Shown: positions 25,361-37,480, numbered from the stretch's first letter. The stretch is DNA of 64,000 nt from Streptomyces sp. GS7 (GCF_009834125.1 NZ_CP047146.1:8710501-8774500), one strand, 5' to 3'. The notes: generated from the sequence alone by a model not told the origin. A program made the numbers and translations.

Positions 25361-26845
25361 CTAGCCGGCGACGGCGTCCCGGTTCGCGCGGGCGCCCAGC
25401 CGGTCGCGTACCAGCGAGATGCCGACCACGATCACCGCGAGCAGCAGCGACAGCAGCACCTGGATGCGTCCGCCGCCGGCGCTGCCGTCGGTGAGCATGT
25501 ACGCCAGCACGAACGAGATCATCGCGATCGTCACCCAGGTCAGATACGGGAACAGCCACATCCGCACGACCAGCTTCTCCGGGTTCTCGCGCAGGATGAT
25601 GCCGCGCATCCGCAGCTGCGAGAAGCAGATGACGAGCCAGACGAAGAGCGCGACCGCGCCCGACGAGTTCAGCAGGAACTGGAAGACGGTCTTCGGCCAC
25701 AGGTAGTTGAATCCGACCGCGACGAAGCCGAAGACGACCGAGGCCAGGATCGCCGTCTGCGGGACGCCGCGCGCGCTCGTCCGGGCGAAGGACCGGGGGG
25801 CGTCGCCGCGCTGCCCCAGCGAGAACGCCATCCGGGAGGCCGTGTAGAGGCCGGAGTTGAGGCAGGAGAGCACCGCGGTCAGCACGATGACGTTCATGAA
25901 CTGGCCGGCGTGCGGGATGCCCATCGCGTCCAGGGCGGCGACGTACGAGCCCTTCTTGACGATCGACGGGTCGTTCCACGGCAGGACGGAGACCACGACC
26001 AGGATCGAGCCGAGGTAGAAGATGCCGACCCGCCAGATCACGCTCTTGGTGGCCTTGGTCACCGCGCCCCGCGGGTCCTCGGACTCGCCCGCGGCGAGGG
26101 TGACGATCTCGCTGCCCATGAACGAGAAGACGACCATCAGGACACCGGTGAGGATCGCGCTCGGCCCGTGCGGCAGGAAGCCGCCGTGCGAGGTGAGGTT
26201 GCCGAAGCCGCTCGCGGCGTGGCCCGAACCGGGCAGCACACCGGCGATGGCCAGCCCGCCCAGCACGATGAAGCAGGCGATGGCGACGACCTTGATGCCC
26301 GCGAACCAGAACTCGAACTCACCGAAGGAGGCCACCGAGGCCAGGTTCGAGGCGGTCAGGACGAGCATCACGATCAGCGCCCAGGCCCACTGCGGGACGG
26401 CCGGGACCCAGCTGGTGAGGATCGCCGCGCCGGCGGTCGCCTCGACGGCGAGCACCACGACCCAGAAGAACCAGTACAGCCAGCCGATCGAGAAGCCGGC
26501 CCAGCGGCCCAGCGCCCGGTCCGCGTACGCGGAGAAGGACCCGGAGGTCGGGTTGGCCGCGGCCATCTCCCCGAGCATCCGCATCACGAAGACGACCAGC
26601 ATGCCCACCAGCGCGTACGACAGCAGGATGCCGGGGCCGGCCGCGGCGATGCCCGATCCGGACCCCACGAAGAGGCCCGCGCCGATCACGCCGCCGACGG
26701 CGATCATGGACAGGTGGCGGTTCTTGAGGCCGGACTTGAGGCCCGGGGACGCACCGGGGTCCGGTGTGGCCGGGCCGCCGTGCGTGCCGTCGGTGGGAGG
26801 AGACGCCACAGGGGCAGGGCGAGGTGAGGTCATCTCGATATCCAT
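25361..26845 (-). CDS. Amino acid permease (APC superfamily, GABA permease-like)
   Basis: A 494-residue transporter with twelve hydrophobic segments. The start at 26845 (MDIEMTSPRPAP) is chosen over the longer frame because the 84 upstream codons read as non-coding; an ATG at 26833 is also possible. After a cytosolic tail comes GLKNRHLSMIAVGGVIGAGLFVGSG, the signature first helix of the AAT family, then NPTSGSFSAYADRALGRW and SFMGSEIVTLAAGESEDP. These match the GabP/aromatic/basic amino-acid permease group. A GABA-like or other small amino-acid substrate is a guess. No catabolic gene is adjacent. Confidence 0.88.
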   Translation of the reverse strand: MDIEMTSPRPAPVASPPTDGTHGGPATPDPGASPGLKSGLKNRHLSMIAVGGVIGAGLFVGSGSGIAAAGPGILLSYALVGMLVVFVMRMLGEMAAANPTSGSFSAYADRALGRWAGFSIGWLYWFFWVVVLAVEATAGAAILTSWVPAVPQWAWALIVMLVLTASNLASVASFGEFEFWFAGIKVVAIACFIVLGGLAIAGVLPGSGHAASGFGNLTSHGGFLPHGPSAILTGVLMVVFSFMGSEIVTLAAGESEDPRGAVTKATKSVIWRVGIFYLGSILVVVSVLPWNDPSIVKKGSYVAALDAMGIPHAGQFMNVIVLTAVLSCLNSGLYTASRMAFSLGQRGDAPRSFARTSARGVPQTAILASVVFGFVAVGFNYLWPKTVFQFLLNSSGAVALFVWLVICFSQLRMRGIILRENPEKLVVRMWLFPYLTWVTIAMISFVLAYMLTDGSAGGGRIQVLLSLLLAVIVVGISLVRDRLGARANRDAVAG

Positions 26846-27186
26846 GACTTCGTCGGAGGGGCATGCCAGGCGCGAAAACGGCGGCATTCGGGGCCACGGT
26901 CTTCGGATGGCGCGGTCCTGGCGTCGGCCCCGCGCGGTGCGGTGGCCTCGTGTCCCGCGCTTTGTGCTCCGCCTCCTTTGGGGAGGTGAGAGCCGCATCA
27001 CGTCCGGAATGGATTTGCGCAAGCGTATGTGCCGCCGTGCGGCGAGGTATTTGTGCGGGCCGACAAACTCAGCCGCCAGGGCTGTCCGACCGGCCAATGC
27101 GCGGCGCCCCGCCGCGGGCGGGCGCCGCCGCCCCCGGCGCCCTCACGGCACGACGACCGCGGCGCCACAGCACCACGACCGCGCCC
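26846..27186. other. Gene-free stretch upstream of the permease
   Basis: 341 bp between the permease and the 3' end of the second SpoIIE-type gene, both minus strand. I found no gene or clear hairpin. The permease promoter should be here. Confidence 0.4.
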
Positions 27187-29775
27187 TCACAGCACGACGG
27201 CCGCGGCGTCCTTCAGCGCGTCCCGGTGCCCCTGCTCCGCCCAGATGATCTTCCCGTTCGCCGTGAACCGCGTCCCCCAGCGCCGGGTCAGCTGCGCGAC
27301 GATCAGCAGCCCGCGCCCGCCCTCGTCCGTGGTCCGCGCGTGCCGCAGATGCGGTGCCGTGCTCCCGGTGTCGAACACCTCACATATGAGGGCCGCGTCC
27401 TGGCGGATCAGCCGCAGCGTGATCGGCCCGCCGCCGTGCCGGATGGCGTTGGTGACCAGCTCGCTGACCACCAGCTCGGTGGTGAACAGCAGCGGCTCCA
27501 TCCCCCACACCGACAGCTGCCGCCCGGCCAGCGCACGGGCCCGCGCCACCACCGCCGGGTCGGTGGGCAGATCCCACGAGGCGACCTGGCCCGTGCCGAG
27601 CGCGTGCGTACGGGCCAGCAGCAGCGCGGCGTCGTCGGACGGCGGCCCGGTCAGCAGCGCCGCCACCGCGTTCCGGCCGACCTCCTCCAGCGTCGCCCCG
27701 GGCGCCGCCAGGGCCCGGCTCAGCCGGGACATCCCGACCCCGAGGTCCCGATCGCCGGTCTGCAGCAGGCCGTTGGTGTAGAGCGCCAGCAAACTGCCCT
27801 CGGCCAGTTCCAGTTCGGCCGGTTCGAAGGGCAGCGCGCCCAGGCCGAGCGGCGGCCCGGCGGGCAGGTCCGGAAACGCCACGGTGCCGTCCGGGGCGAC
27901 GACCGCGGGCGGCAGATGGCCGGCGCGAGCCATCGTGCAGCGCCTGCTGACCGGGTCGTAGACGACGTAGAGGCAGGTGGCGCCCATGAACCCCATGGGG
28001 GTGGCCGGGGTGCCGTCGTCCTCGCCGGCCGCCGACCCGCCGTCCCGCCGGGTCTCCATGAGCCCGATGACCAAGTCGTCGAGCCTGGCCAGCAGTTCGT
28101 CGGGCGGCAGGTCCAGGTTGGCCAGCGTCCGCACGGCCGTCCGCAGCCGCCCCATGGTGGCCGCGGCGTCGATACCGTGCCCCACCACGTCCCCGACGAC
28201 CAGCGCGACCCGCGCCCCCGACAGCGGGATGACGTCGAACCAGTCGCCGCCCACCCCGCTCGGCGCGTCCGCCGGGTAGTACCACGACGCCACGTCCAGC
28301 GCGGAACCGCCGGCCAGCGCGTGCGGCAGCAGGCTCCGCTGCATCATCCGGGCCGCGGTGCGCTCGCGGGTGAACCGCCGGGCGTTGTCGATGCACACGG
28401 CGGCCCGCGCCACCAGCTCCTCGGCGAGCCGGACGTCGTCCGCCGCGAACGGCCCCAGCCGCCGGGACCGTACGAACGTCGCCGCGCCGAGCGTGACGCC
28501 CCGGGCCCGCACCGGCGCCACCATCATCGACCGGAACCCGAACTCCCTGACGACATCGGCCCGTTGCGGATCCTCGGTCATCCAGGAACTGCCGGCGGCC
28601 AGCTGCGACTCCACCACCGGCTCCCCCGACAGCAGACAGCGCGCCACCGCCGACGACGGCGCCCGCCGCACCACCTCCCCCACCGCCGGCCCCGCCTCCG
28701 GGCACCCCTCGCGGACCGACCGCTGCCCCGACCGCCGCATCGTCGGCGTGCTGTCGACCGGCCCCGGCACCGGCTCCTCGCCGCGGAGCACCGAGTCCAG
28801 CAGATCGACGGCGGCGAAGTCGGCCAGCGCCGGCACCGCCACGTCGGCCAGCTCCTGCGCGGTCCGCGTCACGTCCAGCGTGCTGCCGATCCGGGCGCTG
28901 GCGTCGTTCAGCAGCGCCAGCCGCTCCTGGGCCCGCCAGCGCTCGGTGACGTCGATGACCATGTACCAGATCCCGGCCTTCCGGCGGTGCGGGCCGGCCA
29001 GCCGGAAGAACGACGCGGAATACGCCCGCTCCTGCGTCGGGTCCGCGTAGGTGGGGCTGCGGAACTCGTAGTCCATCACCGGCACCCCGGTCGCCAGCAC
29101 CCGCTTCATCCGCTCGTCGAACGCCGCCGCCTCCTCCGGCGGCAGCACCTCCCCGACCGTCCGCCCCAGCCGCCGCTCCAGCGGTATCAGCCGCTCCAGC
29201 ACGTCGTTGACCCAGACATAGCGCAGCTCGGTGTCCAGGACGGCCATCCCGACCGGCGCCTGCGCCAGGAACGGCTCCAGCATCAGCTGGTTCACCCCGC
29301 CCCCCGGCACCCGCCACTCCTCCAGCGCCAGCACCGCCCACCGCTCGCCGCCGCGGCCCGCGCCGTCATCGGGCTCACCGTCATCCGCCGTACCGGCACC
29401 TTCCGTACCGGCCTCCGCGATGCCGGCCACCCGGGACACCTGCACCGCCAGCTGCACCGCGCGGCCGTCCCGGTGGCGCACCGCCACCGACCCGCTCCAG
29501 CCGTCCCCCGCCCGGCACCACCGCGCCACCGCCGCCGCCCGCTCCGCATCGCCCGCCACGGCGAGCAGCTCCAGCGCTCCGTGCCCCAGCACCTCACCCG
29601 CGGGATACCCCAGCAGCCGCTCCGCCGCCCGCGTCCAGGCGACCACCGTCCCCCGCGCGTCCAGTTCGGCCACGGCCGCCATGGTTATGTCCCAGGCCGC
29701 CCGGTCCCCGCCGTCGCCCACCCTGCCGCCCGCCCCGTCGCCCGGCCGCTCCGGCCGGTCCGTCTCCGAGGTCAT
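27187..29775 (-). CDS. Soluble PAS/GAF regulator with SpoIIE-type phosphatase and HATPase domain
   Basis: An 862-residue relative of the regulator at 20-22.8 kb but without membrane helices. Two PAS domains (about 40-110 and 165-290; second with AVLDTELRYVWVNDVLERLIP) are followed by GAF (about 310-480). The PP2C domain has VGGDWFDVIPL and VVGDVVGHGIDAA. An RsbW-like ATPase shows TELVVSELVTNAIRHGG and GGRGLLIVAQLT. The start is set at ATG 29775; a TTG at 29817 would add 14 residues. Likely role is dephosphorylating an anti-anti-sigma factor in response to a signal sensed by the PAS or GAF domain. Confidence 0.9.
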   Translation of the reverse strand: MTSETDRPERPGDGAGGRVGDGGDRAAWDITMAAVAELDARGTVVAWTRAAERLLGYPAGEVLGHGALELLAVAGDAERAAAVARWCRAGDGWSGSVAVRHRDGRAVQLAVQVSRVAGIAEAGTEGAGTADDGEPDDGAGRGGERWAVLALEEWRVPGGGVNQLMLEPFLAQAPVGMAVLDTELRYVWVNDVLERLIPLERRLGRTVGEVLPPEEAAAFDERMKRVLATGVPVMDYEFRSPTYADPTQERAYSASFFRLAGPHRRKAGIWYMVIDVTERWRAQERLALLNDASARIGSTLDVTRTAQELADVAVPALADFAAVDLLDSVLRGEEPVPGPVDSTPTMRRSGQRSVREGCPEAGPAVGEVVRRAPSSAVARCLLSGEPVVESQLAAGSSWMTEDPQRADVVREFGFRSMMVAPVRARGVTLGAATFVRSRRLGPFAADDVRLAEELVARAAVCIDNARRFTRERTAARMMQRSLLPHALAGGSALDVASWYYPADAPSGVGGDWFDVIPLSGARVALVVGDVVGHGIDAAATMGRLRTAVRTLANLDLPPDELLARLDDLVIGLMETRRDGGSAAGEDDGTPATPMGFMGATCLYVVYDPVSRRCTMARAGHLPPAVVAPDGTVAFPDLPAGPPLGLGALPFEPAELELAEGSLLALYTNGLLQTGDRDLGVGMSRLSRALAAPGATLEEVGRNAVAALLTGPPSDDAALLLARTHALGTGQVASWDLPTDPAVVARARALAGRQLSVWGMEPLLFTTELVVSELVTNAIRHGGGPITLRLIRQDAALICEVFDTGSTAPHLRHARTTDEGGRGLLIVAQLTRRWGTRFTANGKIIWAEQGHRDALKDAAAVVL

Positions 29776-29918
29776 CTCATCGCCAGCCCGTTGCAGACCG
29801 TTGCCCCAGTGGCGCAAACACCATGCTCATTCTAGGAGAATCGGCGCCCGGGAGCCCGGGCGTACGGGGGCGGAGCAGGGCGTACGGGGGGCCACCCGGC
29901 ACCACTGCGCGACACCGT

Positions 29919-31577
29919 TCACCCCTCCCCCGGCAGCCGCAGCTGGAGCATCGCCAGCAGCCGCTGATCCGGCCGGCTCAGATCGATTCCGGTCAGCGCC
30001 TCCGCCCGCCGGATCCGGTACCGCAGCGTGTTCGGGTGCACATGCAGATGCTCGGCCGCCGCCCGCACGTCCCCGAACGCGTTCAGATACGCCAGGACCG
30101 ACTCCGCCAACCGCCCCTGGTGCCGCCGGTCGTGCGCCAGCAGCGCGCTCAACCGCGGATCCCGCAGGTCCGGATGCGCGGAGATCAGCGCCAGCACCTC
30201 GCTCACCAGCACCTCGGCCTGGATGTCCGGCAGCGCCGCGACGGTGGTGCCGACCCCCGCGCTCACCATCGCGTCCAGGATCCGGTCCGCCTCCCGCCGC
30301 GACTCCGGCACCCCGCCCAGCCCCGGTACGACGCAGCCCACCGAACCGCGCAGCTCCAGCCCCAGATGGCGCCGCGCCGCGTCCGCGATCTCCTGCCCCC
30401 ACCCGCGCAACGTCCCGACGTCGATGCTCCGCGGCAGCTGCGGCAGCAGCACATAGATCCGCCCGTCGGCCTGGGTGACCAGGGCGCTGCGGTGCCGCGC
30501 CGCGGTGTGCACCGAGATCAGGTTGCCGACCTCGGCCCGGGTCAGCTCCGACTCGGGCGCCCCGGCGGCCCCGTACGAGAACCCCAGCACCACGGCCGGC
30601 CGCGCCACGTCCAGCCCCACATGCGCCGCCAGCGGCTGCGGCCCCGTACTCCCGTCCAGCAGCCCCGCCGACAGCGTCCGGGTCAGCGTCACATCCGCGG
30701 ACAGCTCCCGCCGGCGCCGCACCAGATGCAGCGCCGCCACCCGCGCCGCCCCGGTCAGCACCTGCTCCGCCCGCTCGCTCAGCGGCGTCGACCCCTCCTG
30801 CACCCAGATCGTCCCCAGCTGCCGCTCCCCGGCCCGGATCGCCACCGCCAGCCGCCGGCGGATGCCCAGCTCCGGATGGCTCTCGATCTGGATCACGTCG
30901 TCGGAGGCCCGCAGCCGCTGGAACACCCCCCACTTCCGCAGCCGCGCGAGATACGGCTCCGGCCCCTGCCACCCCAGAATCGACAGCCGCCGTAGATCGT
31001 CGACCTCCGCGGAGTCGGCCGACCGGGAGTAGGCCAGCACCCGGTTCGCCACGTCCTCGATGCTGACGATCCCCCCGGTCAGCACCGCCGTCGTCTGCGC
31101 CAGGGCGAACAGGTCCCCCTCGTCCCCGCCCTCCCCGTTGCGCCCCGACGCCACGTCCTCCAGCGCCGCCCGCGCCAGCGCGTCCACCTGGTCCCAGCGC
31201 GCGTCGGCCCGTACGGACAGCAGCGCCACCCCCGCCTCCACGGCGGTCTCCCGCAGCGCCGCCGCCTGCTCCGGCGTGTCCAGCTTCACCGCCACCGCCG
31301 CGGCCCCGTCCCGCCCCCCGGCCCGCAGCGCCGGAAACGCCGCCCGCCCGCGCGCCCCGATCGCCAGCACCAGCTCCCCGGCCCGCGCCACCGCCGGATC
31401 CTCCGGATCCAGCAGCGCCACACTCCGGATCACCACATCCAGCCCCACCGGCGCCGCCTGCAACGTCACCAACGGCTCCCCCAGCGCCATCAGCAACTGC
31501 CGCAGGCTGATCCCCTCACCACTCGGACTGCCCGCATCACCGCTCGGAGTGCCCGCAGCCGCGGAATCTGCATCCAT
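29919..31577 (-). CDS. PucR-family transcriptional regulator
   Basis: A 552-residue regulator of the PucR/CdaR type. The N-terminal PucR-type domain (about 25-140) opens SLRQLLMALGEPLVTL. A central GGDEF-like sensing region follows. The C-terminal HTH has the family hallmark FGDVRAAAEHLHVHPNTLRYRIRRAEALTGIDL. Many family members control purine, amino-acid or polyamine breakdown. The next gene downstream is the SpoIIE-type regulator 143 bp away, so a direct link is not implied. Confidence 0.92.
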   Translation of the reverse strand: MDADSAAAGTPSGDAGSPSGEGISLRQLLMALGEPLVTLQAAPVGLDVVIRSVALLDPEDPAVARAGELVLAIGARGRAAFPALRAGGRDGAAAVAVKLDTPEQAAALRETAVEAGVALLSVRADARWDQVDALARAALEDVASGRNGEGGDEGDLFALAQTTAVLTGGIVSIEDVANRVLAYSRSADSAEVDDLRRLSILGWQGPEPYLARLRKWGVFQRLRASDDVIQIESHPELGIRRRLAVAIRAGERQLGTIWVQEGSTPLSERAEQVLTGAARVAALHLVRRRRELSADVTLTRTLSAGLLDGSTGPQPLAAHVGLDVARPAVVLGFSYGAAGAPESELTRAEVGNLISVHTAARHRSALVTQADGRIYVLLPQLPRSIDVGTLRGWGQEIADAARRHLGLELRGSVGCVVPGLGGVPESRREADRILDAMVSAGVGTTVAALPDIQAEVLVSEVLALISAHPDLRDPRLSALLAHDRRHQGRLAESVLAYLNAFGDVRAAAEHLHVHPNTLRYRIRRAEALTGIDLSRPDQRLLAMLQLRLPGEG

Positions 31578-32030
31578 GCTCGGTGCCTTGCCCGTTGCCT
31601 CGTACGTTGCCTTGCCCGGTGTCCTGCTCGTTGCCCAGCTCGTTCGGACCGGACCTGACCGGATCGGACCGGATCGGCCTCAGGACCGATGCTAGCCGCG
31701 CGGTCCTGCGGCGGACCGCCGCCCTCACACGAATCCGACCGCCTCCCCGGCGAGCACCGGGCAACGCGCCCCCGCACGCCCCACCACCGCCGGACGGAGT
31801 CTGGGGTACCCCCACACCGCGCCGCATTCCCACGCCCGCCCGCACACCTCCCCCGGTGCAACACGGCGACGGCCCCTATGCGCCCGCCGCCGTCCACCCC
31901 GGACAGCGCCCGCCGCCGCGCCCGCCCGGACAGCCCACCGGCCGTCCTCCGCGCATCCGCACCGATCGCCCCGGCCGCCTGCGCCGGGCTGTCCACGGCG
32001 AGCGTCACCCATGAGACGACGACGTCCGCG
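31578..32030. other. Gene-free stretch upstream of the PucR gene
   Basis: About 450 bp without a supported gene. It has a short run of GACCGGATCG-like repeats around 31650-31680 and borders the degenerate remnant of a DUF5753 gene. Reading frames here have no homology or ribosome site. Confidence 0.45.
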
Positions 32031-32034
32031 TCCA

Positions 32035-32188
32035 GCTACCCGTACACGGCCATCTCCCTAAGCCGATCGAACACTGTGAAGTAGAGGGCGATTTCGTGGG
32101 GATGGGTGATGCTCACCTCCGCCGGGACGGCTTCCACCGACACCGGCTCTTCGTCATAGACGTGGAACGTCTCCTGTGGCCATCTCCA
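32035..32188 (-). pseudogene. Remnant 3' end of a DUF5753-type regulator gene
   Basis: Minus-strand translation reads ...WPQETFHVYDEEPVSVEA... to ...LREMAVYG followed by a stop. It aligns residue by residue with the end of the next gene upstream (WPIETFHVYDDRLVSIEL... to LREMAVYG). It covers about 50 codons, starts immediately after that gene's stop codon and has no start of its own. It is a diverged partial tandem copy of the neighbour's 3' end, or the leftover of a second regulator after recombination. Confidence 0.85.
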
Positions 32189-32200
32189 CCTGGACGAGGG

Positions 32201-32845
32201 TCAGCCCAGCGCCTCGATGGACCGCACGATGAGCGCCCGCGCCGCGGCGCCGTACACAGCCATCTCCCGCAGGCGCTCGAATGCCTTGAGATAGAGCGCG
32301 ATCTCGTCAGGCTGGGTGATCCTTACCCGGGCGGAGGCCAGTTCGATCGACACGAGGCGGTCGTCGTACACGTGAAATGTCTCGATCGGCCAGTGCTTTC
32401 GCTCCCGAACCGTCTTGGGAATCACACCCAGCGACACGGCGGGGAGAGCCCCGGCGGTCAGCAAGTACCCCAACTGGGCTGCCATTGCGTCGGTGTTGCC
32501 CACCTGGTGGTACAACACTGACTCTTCGACCAGGAGCACGACGCGGCGCCCCGTCTCGTGGATGACGCGGGAGCGCTGCACGCGGGCCGCCTCCTCGGCA
32601 CCGTCGTTCACCGGGAGCCCGCGGAAATCGGCGATCGTGCTCAGCAGAGCCGCCGCGTAGCCCTCGGTCTGGAGCAGTCCCGGCACCAAGGTCGCTGAGT
32701 ACACGCGGAAGAGCCGAGTCTCACGGAACAACGGCGCCGAGCGATTCTGAAGCTGCCGCAGTCCGTCGCGCACTTGGTGGCGCCACTCGGTGTACATCGA
32801 CTCGGCGTTGAGGGACTGGGCGACCAACCCCTCCGCCTCCTTGTC
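32201..32845 (-). pseudogene. N-truncated XRE/DUF5753 (Scr1-type) regulator
   Basis: The readable part, ending IVRSIEALG, is the DUF5753 domain found C-terminal to XRE helix-turn-helix domains in Streptomyces (core ETRLFRVYSATLVPGLLQTEGYAAALL). The usual N-terminal HTH of about 70 residues is absent. Homology begins near EAEGLVAQSLNAESMYTEW, and upstream codons are non-homologous. A product starting at ATG 32797 (MYTEWRHQ) is possible but could not bind DNA by the usual domain. Most likely a decayed gene. Confidence 0.8.
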
Positions 32846-32907
32846 GGCCCGACAGGCCCGGCCCCGGAGCCCGGCGGGCCCGGGGCCGCCCACCCACCCG
32901 GAGAACC

Positions 32908-33334
32908 ATGACCACCCCCCCACCACCACGCCTACCTCTGGCTAGGCCACGGCGACGTCCTCATCAAGCTCGGGGACGCCCAACGCCGCCCCGCCCACCC
33001 CGAGTTCCGCTCGGCGCAGGTCATGCCGCTGGAGTGCGCCGACTGGCTGCTGAAGCCGGCCGCGCGGATCGTGGCCACGCTCCACACACCGGAGGACGGG
33101 GCGGACTGGTACGCGGAGCAGGTCGCACGGCATGCGGCGCTCTTCACCGGCACCTACGCCCCACCCGCCGCCCGCCAGGCGACCGTTCGGGCCCTCGCCG
33201 CAGGTGAGGACCGCGTGGGCGGCTGGTGGGTGACCGGCAACCGCTTCCTCTCCGTCAGCATCGTCGCGTGCAGTCCGCACCGGGTCCGGCCCGAGTACGG
33301 ATGTCCGTCAGCTCCAGGAACAGCAAGACTCTGA
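32908..33334 (+). pseudogene. Small conserved-type protein split by a C7 tract (frameshift)
   Basis: An ATG at 32908 with GGAG four bases upstream starts a frame that leaves the coding frame at a run of seven C (32915-32921). The downstream frame reads HHHAYLWLGHGDVLIKLGDA... MPLECADWLLKPAARIVATL... to 33334 and has no start until ATG 33023. Removing one C would join MTTP to HHHAYLW in one 141-residue protein. It is a real frameshift, a slippage-controlled gene, or a sequencing error. The protein has no domain I can name. Confidence 0.65.
32915..32921 (+). repeat. C7 homopolymer at the frame break
   Basis: Seven consecutive C within the fifth to seventh codons after the ATG. Deleting one restores a single frame. 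Such tracts are prone to replication slippage and base-calling error. Confidence 0.8.
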
Positions 33335-33465
33335 ACATGAGGACTCTGAACATAAGAGTCTGCTGTGAAGCGGGTTCCCACCCGCAACTTCAGGAGTTCC
33401 AGAGGAGTTTGGGGTTGCTGAGAGGTGCCGCTCCGGGCACCCGCAAGGCCCCTGAGGACAACATC

Positions 33466-33885
33466 ATGAAGCGTGTTCACCGCCTCGCCGTCGCAGCCGT
33501 CATCGGCACCGCAGCCATCGCCGGGAGCACGGCCGCGGCCGTCGCCGCCCCGGCGCCCGGCACCCTCGTGGCAGCCGCCCACCACCCGGTCCACAAGGTC
33601 GGCAAGCCCGCCAAGGTCACCGTGTCCGCGGCGGCGAACAAGCGCGACGTCCGGGCCGGGCAGGAGCTCCGCATCACCGGCAAGGTGACCGGCGTCCGTC
33701 CGGGCTCGAAGGTCCGCCTCCAGCAGCAGGACCACCGCCGTTGGGTCAACCTGCCGGTCACTGCCACCGTCCAGAAGCACGGCGAGTACCAGCTGCACAT
33801 CAAGCCGGCGCACAAGGGCCGGACCGTCTACCGCGTCACCGCCGGCGGCGCCGTCTCCCACAACGTGATCGTCACCGTGCGCTGA
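33466..33885 (+). CDS. Small secreted protein
   Basis: A 139-residue secreted protein. The start at 33466 (MKRVHRLAVAAVIGTAAIAG) follows TGAGG by 8 bases. A classical signal peptide ends near AVAAPAP. The mature part (HKVGKPAKVTVSAAANKRDV ... GKVTGVRPGSKVRLQQQDHR) reads as an immunoglobulin-like beta sandwich and resembles the repeat found in bacterial surface proteins. No LPXTG or lipobox is seen. It stands alone before geosmin synthase, with a terminator after it. Function unknown. Confidence 0.85.
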   Translation: MKRVHRLAVAAVIGTAAIAGSTAAAVAAPAPGTLVAAAHHPVHKVGKPAKVTVSAAANKRDVRAGQELRITGKVTGVRPGSKVRLQQQDHRRWVNLPVTATVQKHGEYQLHIKPAHKGRTVYRVTAGGAVSHNVIVTVR

Positions 33886-33907
33886 CCTGATCGCACCCCA
33901 TAGCGCA

Positions 33908-33943
33908 ACGGCCTGGCAGGAGAGGCGCCCTCCTCCAGGCCGT
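33908..33943 (+). terminator. Hairpin between convergent genes
   Basis: Arms ACGGCCTGG (33908-33916) and CCAGGCCGT (33935-33943), with additional AGGAG/CTCCT pairing possible in the loop, 22 bp after the stop of the secreted protein. It may serve the minus-strand geosmin synthase gene too. Confidence 0.7.
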
Positions 33944-33983
33944 GGGCGCGGCAGGGGACAACTCGTGCGCACCGGCCGCCACT

Positions 33984-36425
<2,442 letters not shown>

Positions 36426-36822
36426 CTACCCCGGGCGGCGCCGCCCTAGGCTCCTCCGGTCGCCCTCCGCCGAACTGGCACCCGTTCGGGTTGAGTTGGG
36501 GGTTTCGGCGTTTGGATCACGGCGCTCGTGATCGCGGACGCTCGTGATCAGGGGTGCCTGCGATCGGTCGTCGCCGGACAGGCGGCTACCGTGAAGCCGC
36601 CCGATCACCGCTACGGACCACTGCTGCAGATCACCCCACGGATCACCGCTACGGATCACCGCTCCCGGACGCTGCTACGGGTCACGGCTGCGGGGTCACT
36701 GCTACGGGGTCACGGCCGCGGACGCGGCAACGCACCGAAGCCACCCCGACAACACGGCCGGTCCCAGCAACGCAGATAACACAGACAACGCGGGCAACAC
36801 AGGCAGTACAGGCAACACAGGT

Positions 36823-36874
36823 AATACCCACAACACCGCAGTTCAGGCAATACCCACAACACCGCAGTTCAGGC
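36823..36874. repeat. Perfect 26-bp tandem duplication
   Basis: Unit AATACCCACAACACCGCAGT plus TCAGGC, two identical copies. It is relatively A-rich for this genome. Function unknown. Confidence 0.85.
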
Positions 36875-36890
36875 AACATGAGCACCACAA

Positions 36891-36950
36891 GCACTACAAG
36901 CACCACGAGCACCACGAGCACCACGAGCACCACGAGCACCACGAGCACCA
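36891..36950. repeat. 9-bp microsatellite upstream of the Lrp gene
   Basis: About seven units of GAGCACCAC or slightly changed forms. If the in-frame ATG at 36878 were used, it would encode a Ser-Thr-Thr repeat tail on the regulator; the usual start lies after it. Confidence 0.8.
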
Positions 36951-36973
36951 ACAGTGATGGGGAGGGCCGCCGC

Positions 36974-37480
36974 ATGAGCACCAAGGCCGCACCGTTCGAC
37001 GAACTGGACCGCAAGATCGTCGCCGCGCTCATCGAGAACGGCCGGGCGAGCTTCGCGGAGATCGGTACCGCCATCGGGCTGTCGGCCACCGCCGTCAAAC
37101 GCCGCGTCGACCGGATGCGGGAGAACAACGTCATCACCGGCTTCTCCGCCACCGTCCGGCCGGCCGCACTGGGCTGGCTCACCGAGGCGTACGTGGAGGT
37201 CTACTGCGACAGCGCCGCCCCGCCCCGGCGGCTGGCCGAGGTCGTCCGCAACCACCCGGAGATCGCCGCCGCGATGACCGTCACCGGCGCCGCCGACGCC
37301 CTGCTGCACGTCCGCGCCACCGACGTCGAGCACTTCGAGGAGGTCCTGGAACGCATCCGGACCGAACCGTTCATCCGCAAGACCATCAGCTACATGGTCC
37401 TCTCCCACCTCATCCCGGACAGCCCGGAGGCCGGCGCACCCCGCCCCGCCACCCCTGACCACGCAGCGAACCGGCAGTAA
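36974..37480 (+). CDS. Lrp/AsnC-family transcriptional regulator
   Basis: A 168-residue feast/famine regulator. The start at 36974 ([16 protein letters not shown]) follows GGAGGG and matches the usual opening of the HTH. The HTH covers residues about 8-65 ([28 protein letters not shown]), and the RAM domain follows ([25 protein letters not shown]). Family members bind amino acids and control their metabolism. It precedes ddaH and rocD in the same direction, so it probably controls arginine/ornithine breakdown. An N-terminal extension from 36878 is possible but less likely. Confidence 0.93.
   Translation: MSTKAAPFDELDRKIVAALIENGRASFAEIGTAIGLSATAVKRRVDRMRENNVITGFSATVRPAALGWLTEAYVEVYCDSAAPPRRLAEVVRNHPEIAAAMTVTGAADALLHVRATDVEHFEEVLERIRTEPFIRKTISYMVLSHLIPDSPEAGAPRPATPDHAANRQ

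Noticed and set aside
36891..36950. CRISPR-like array upstream of the Lrp gene
   Set aside because: Units are 9 bp and contiguous with no spacers; it is a microsatellite.
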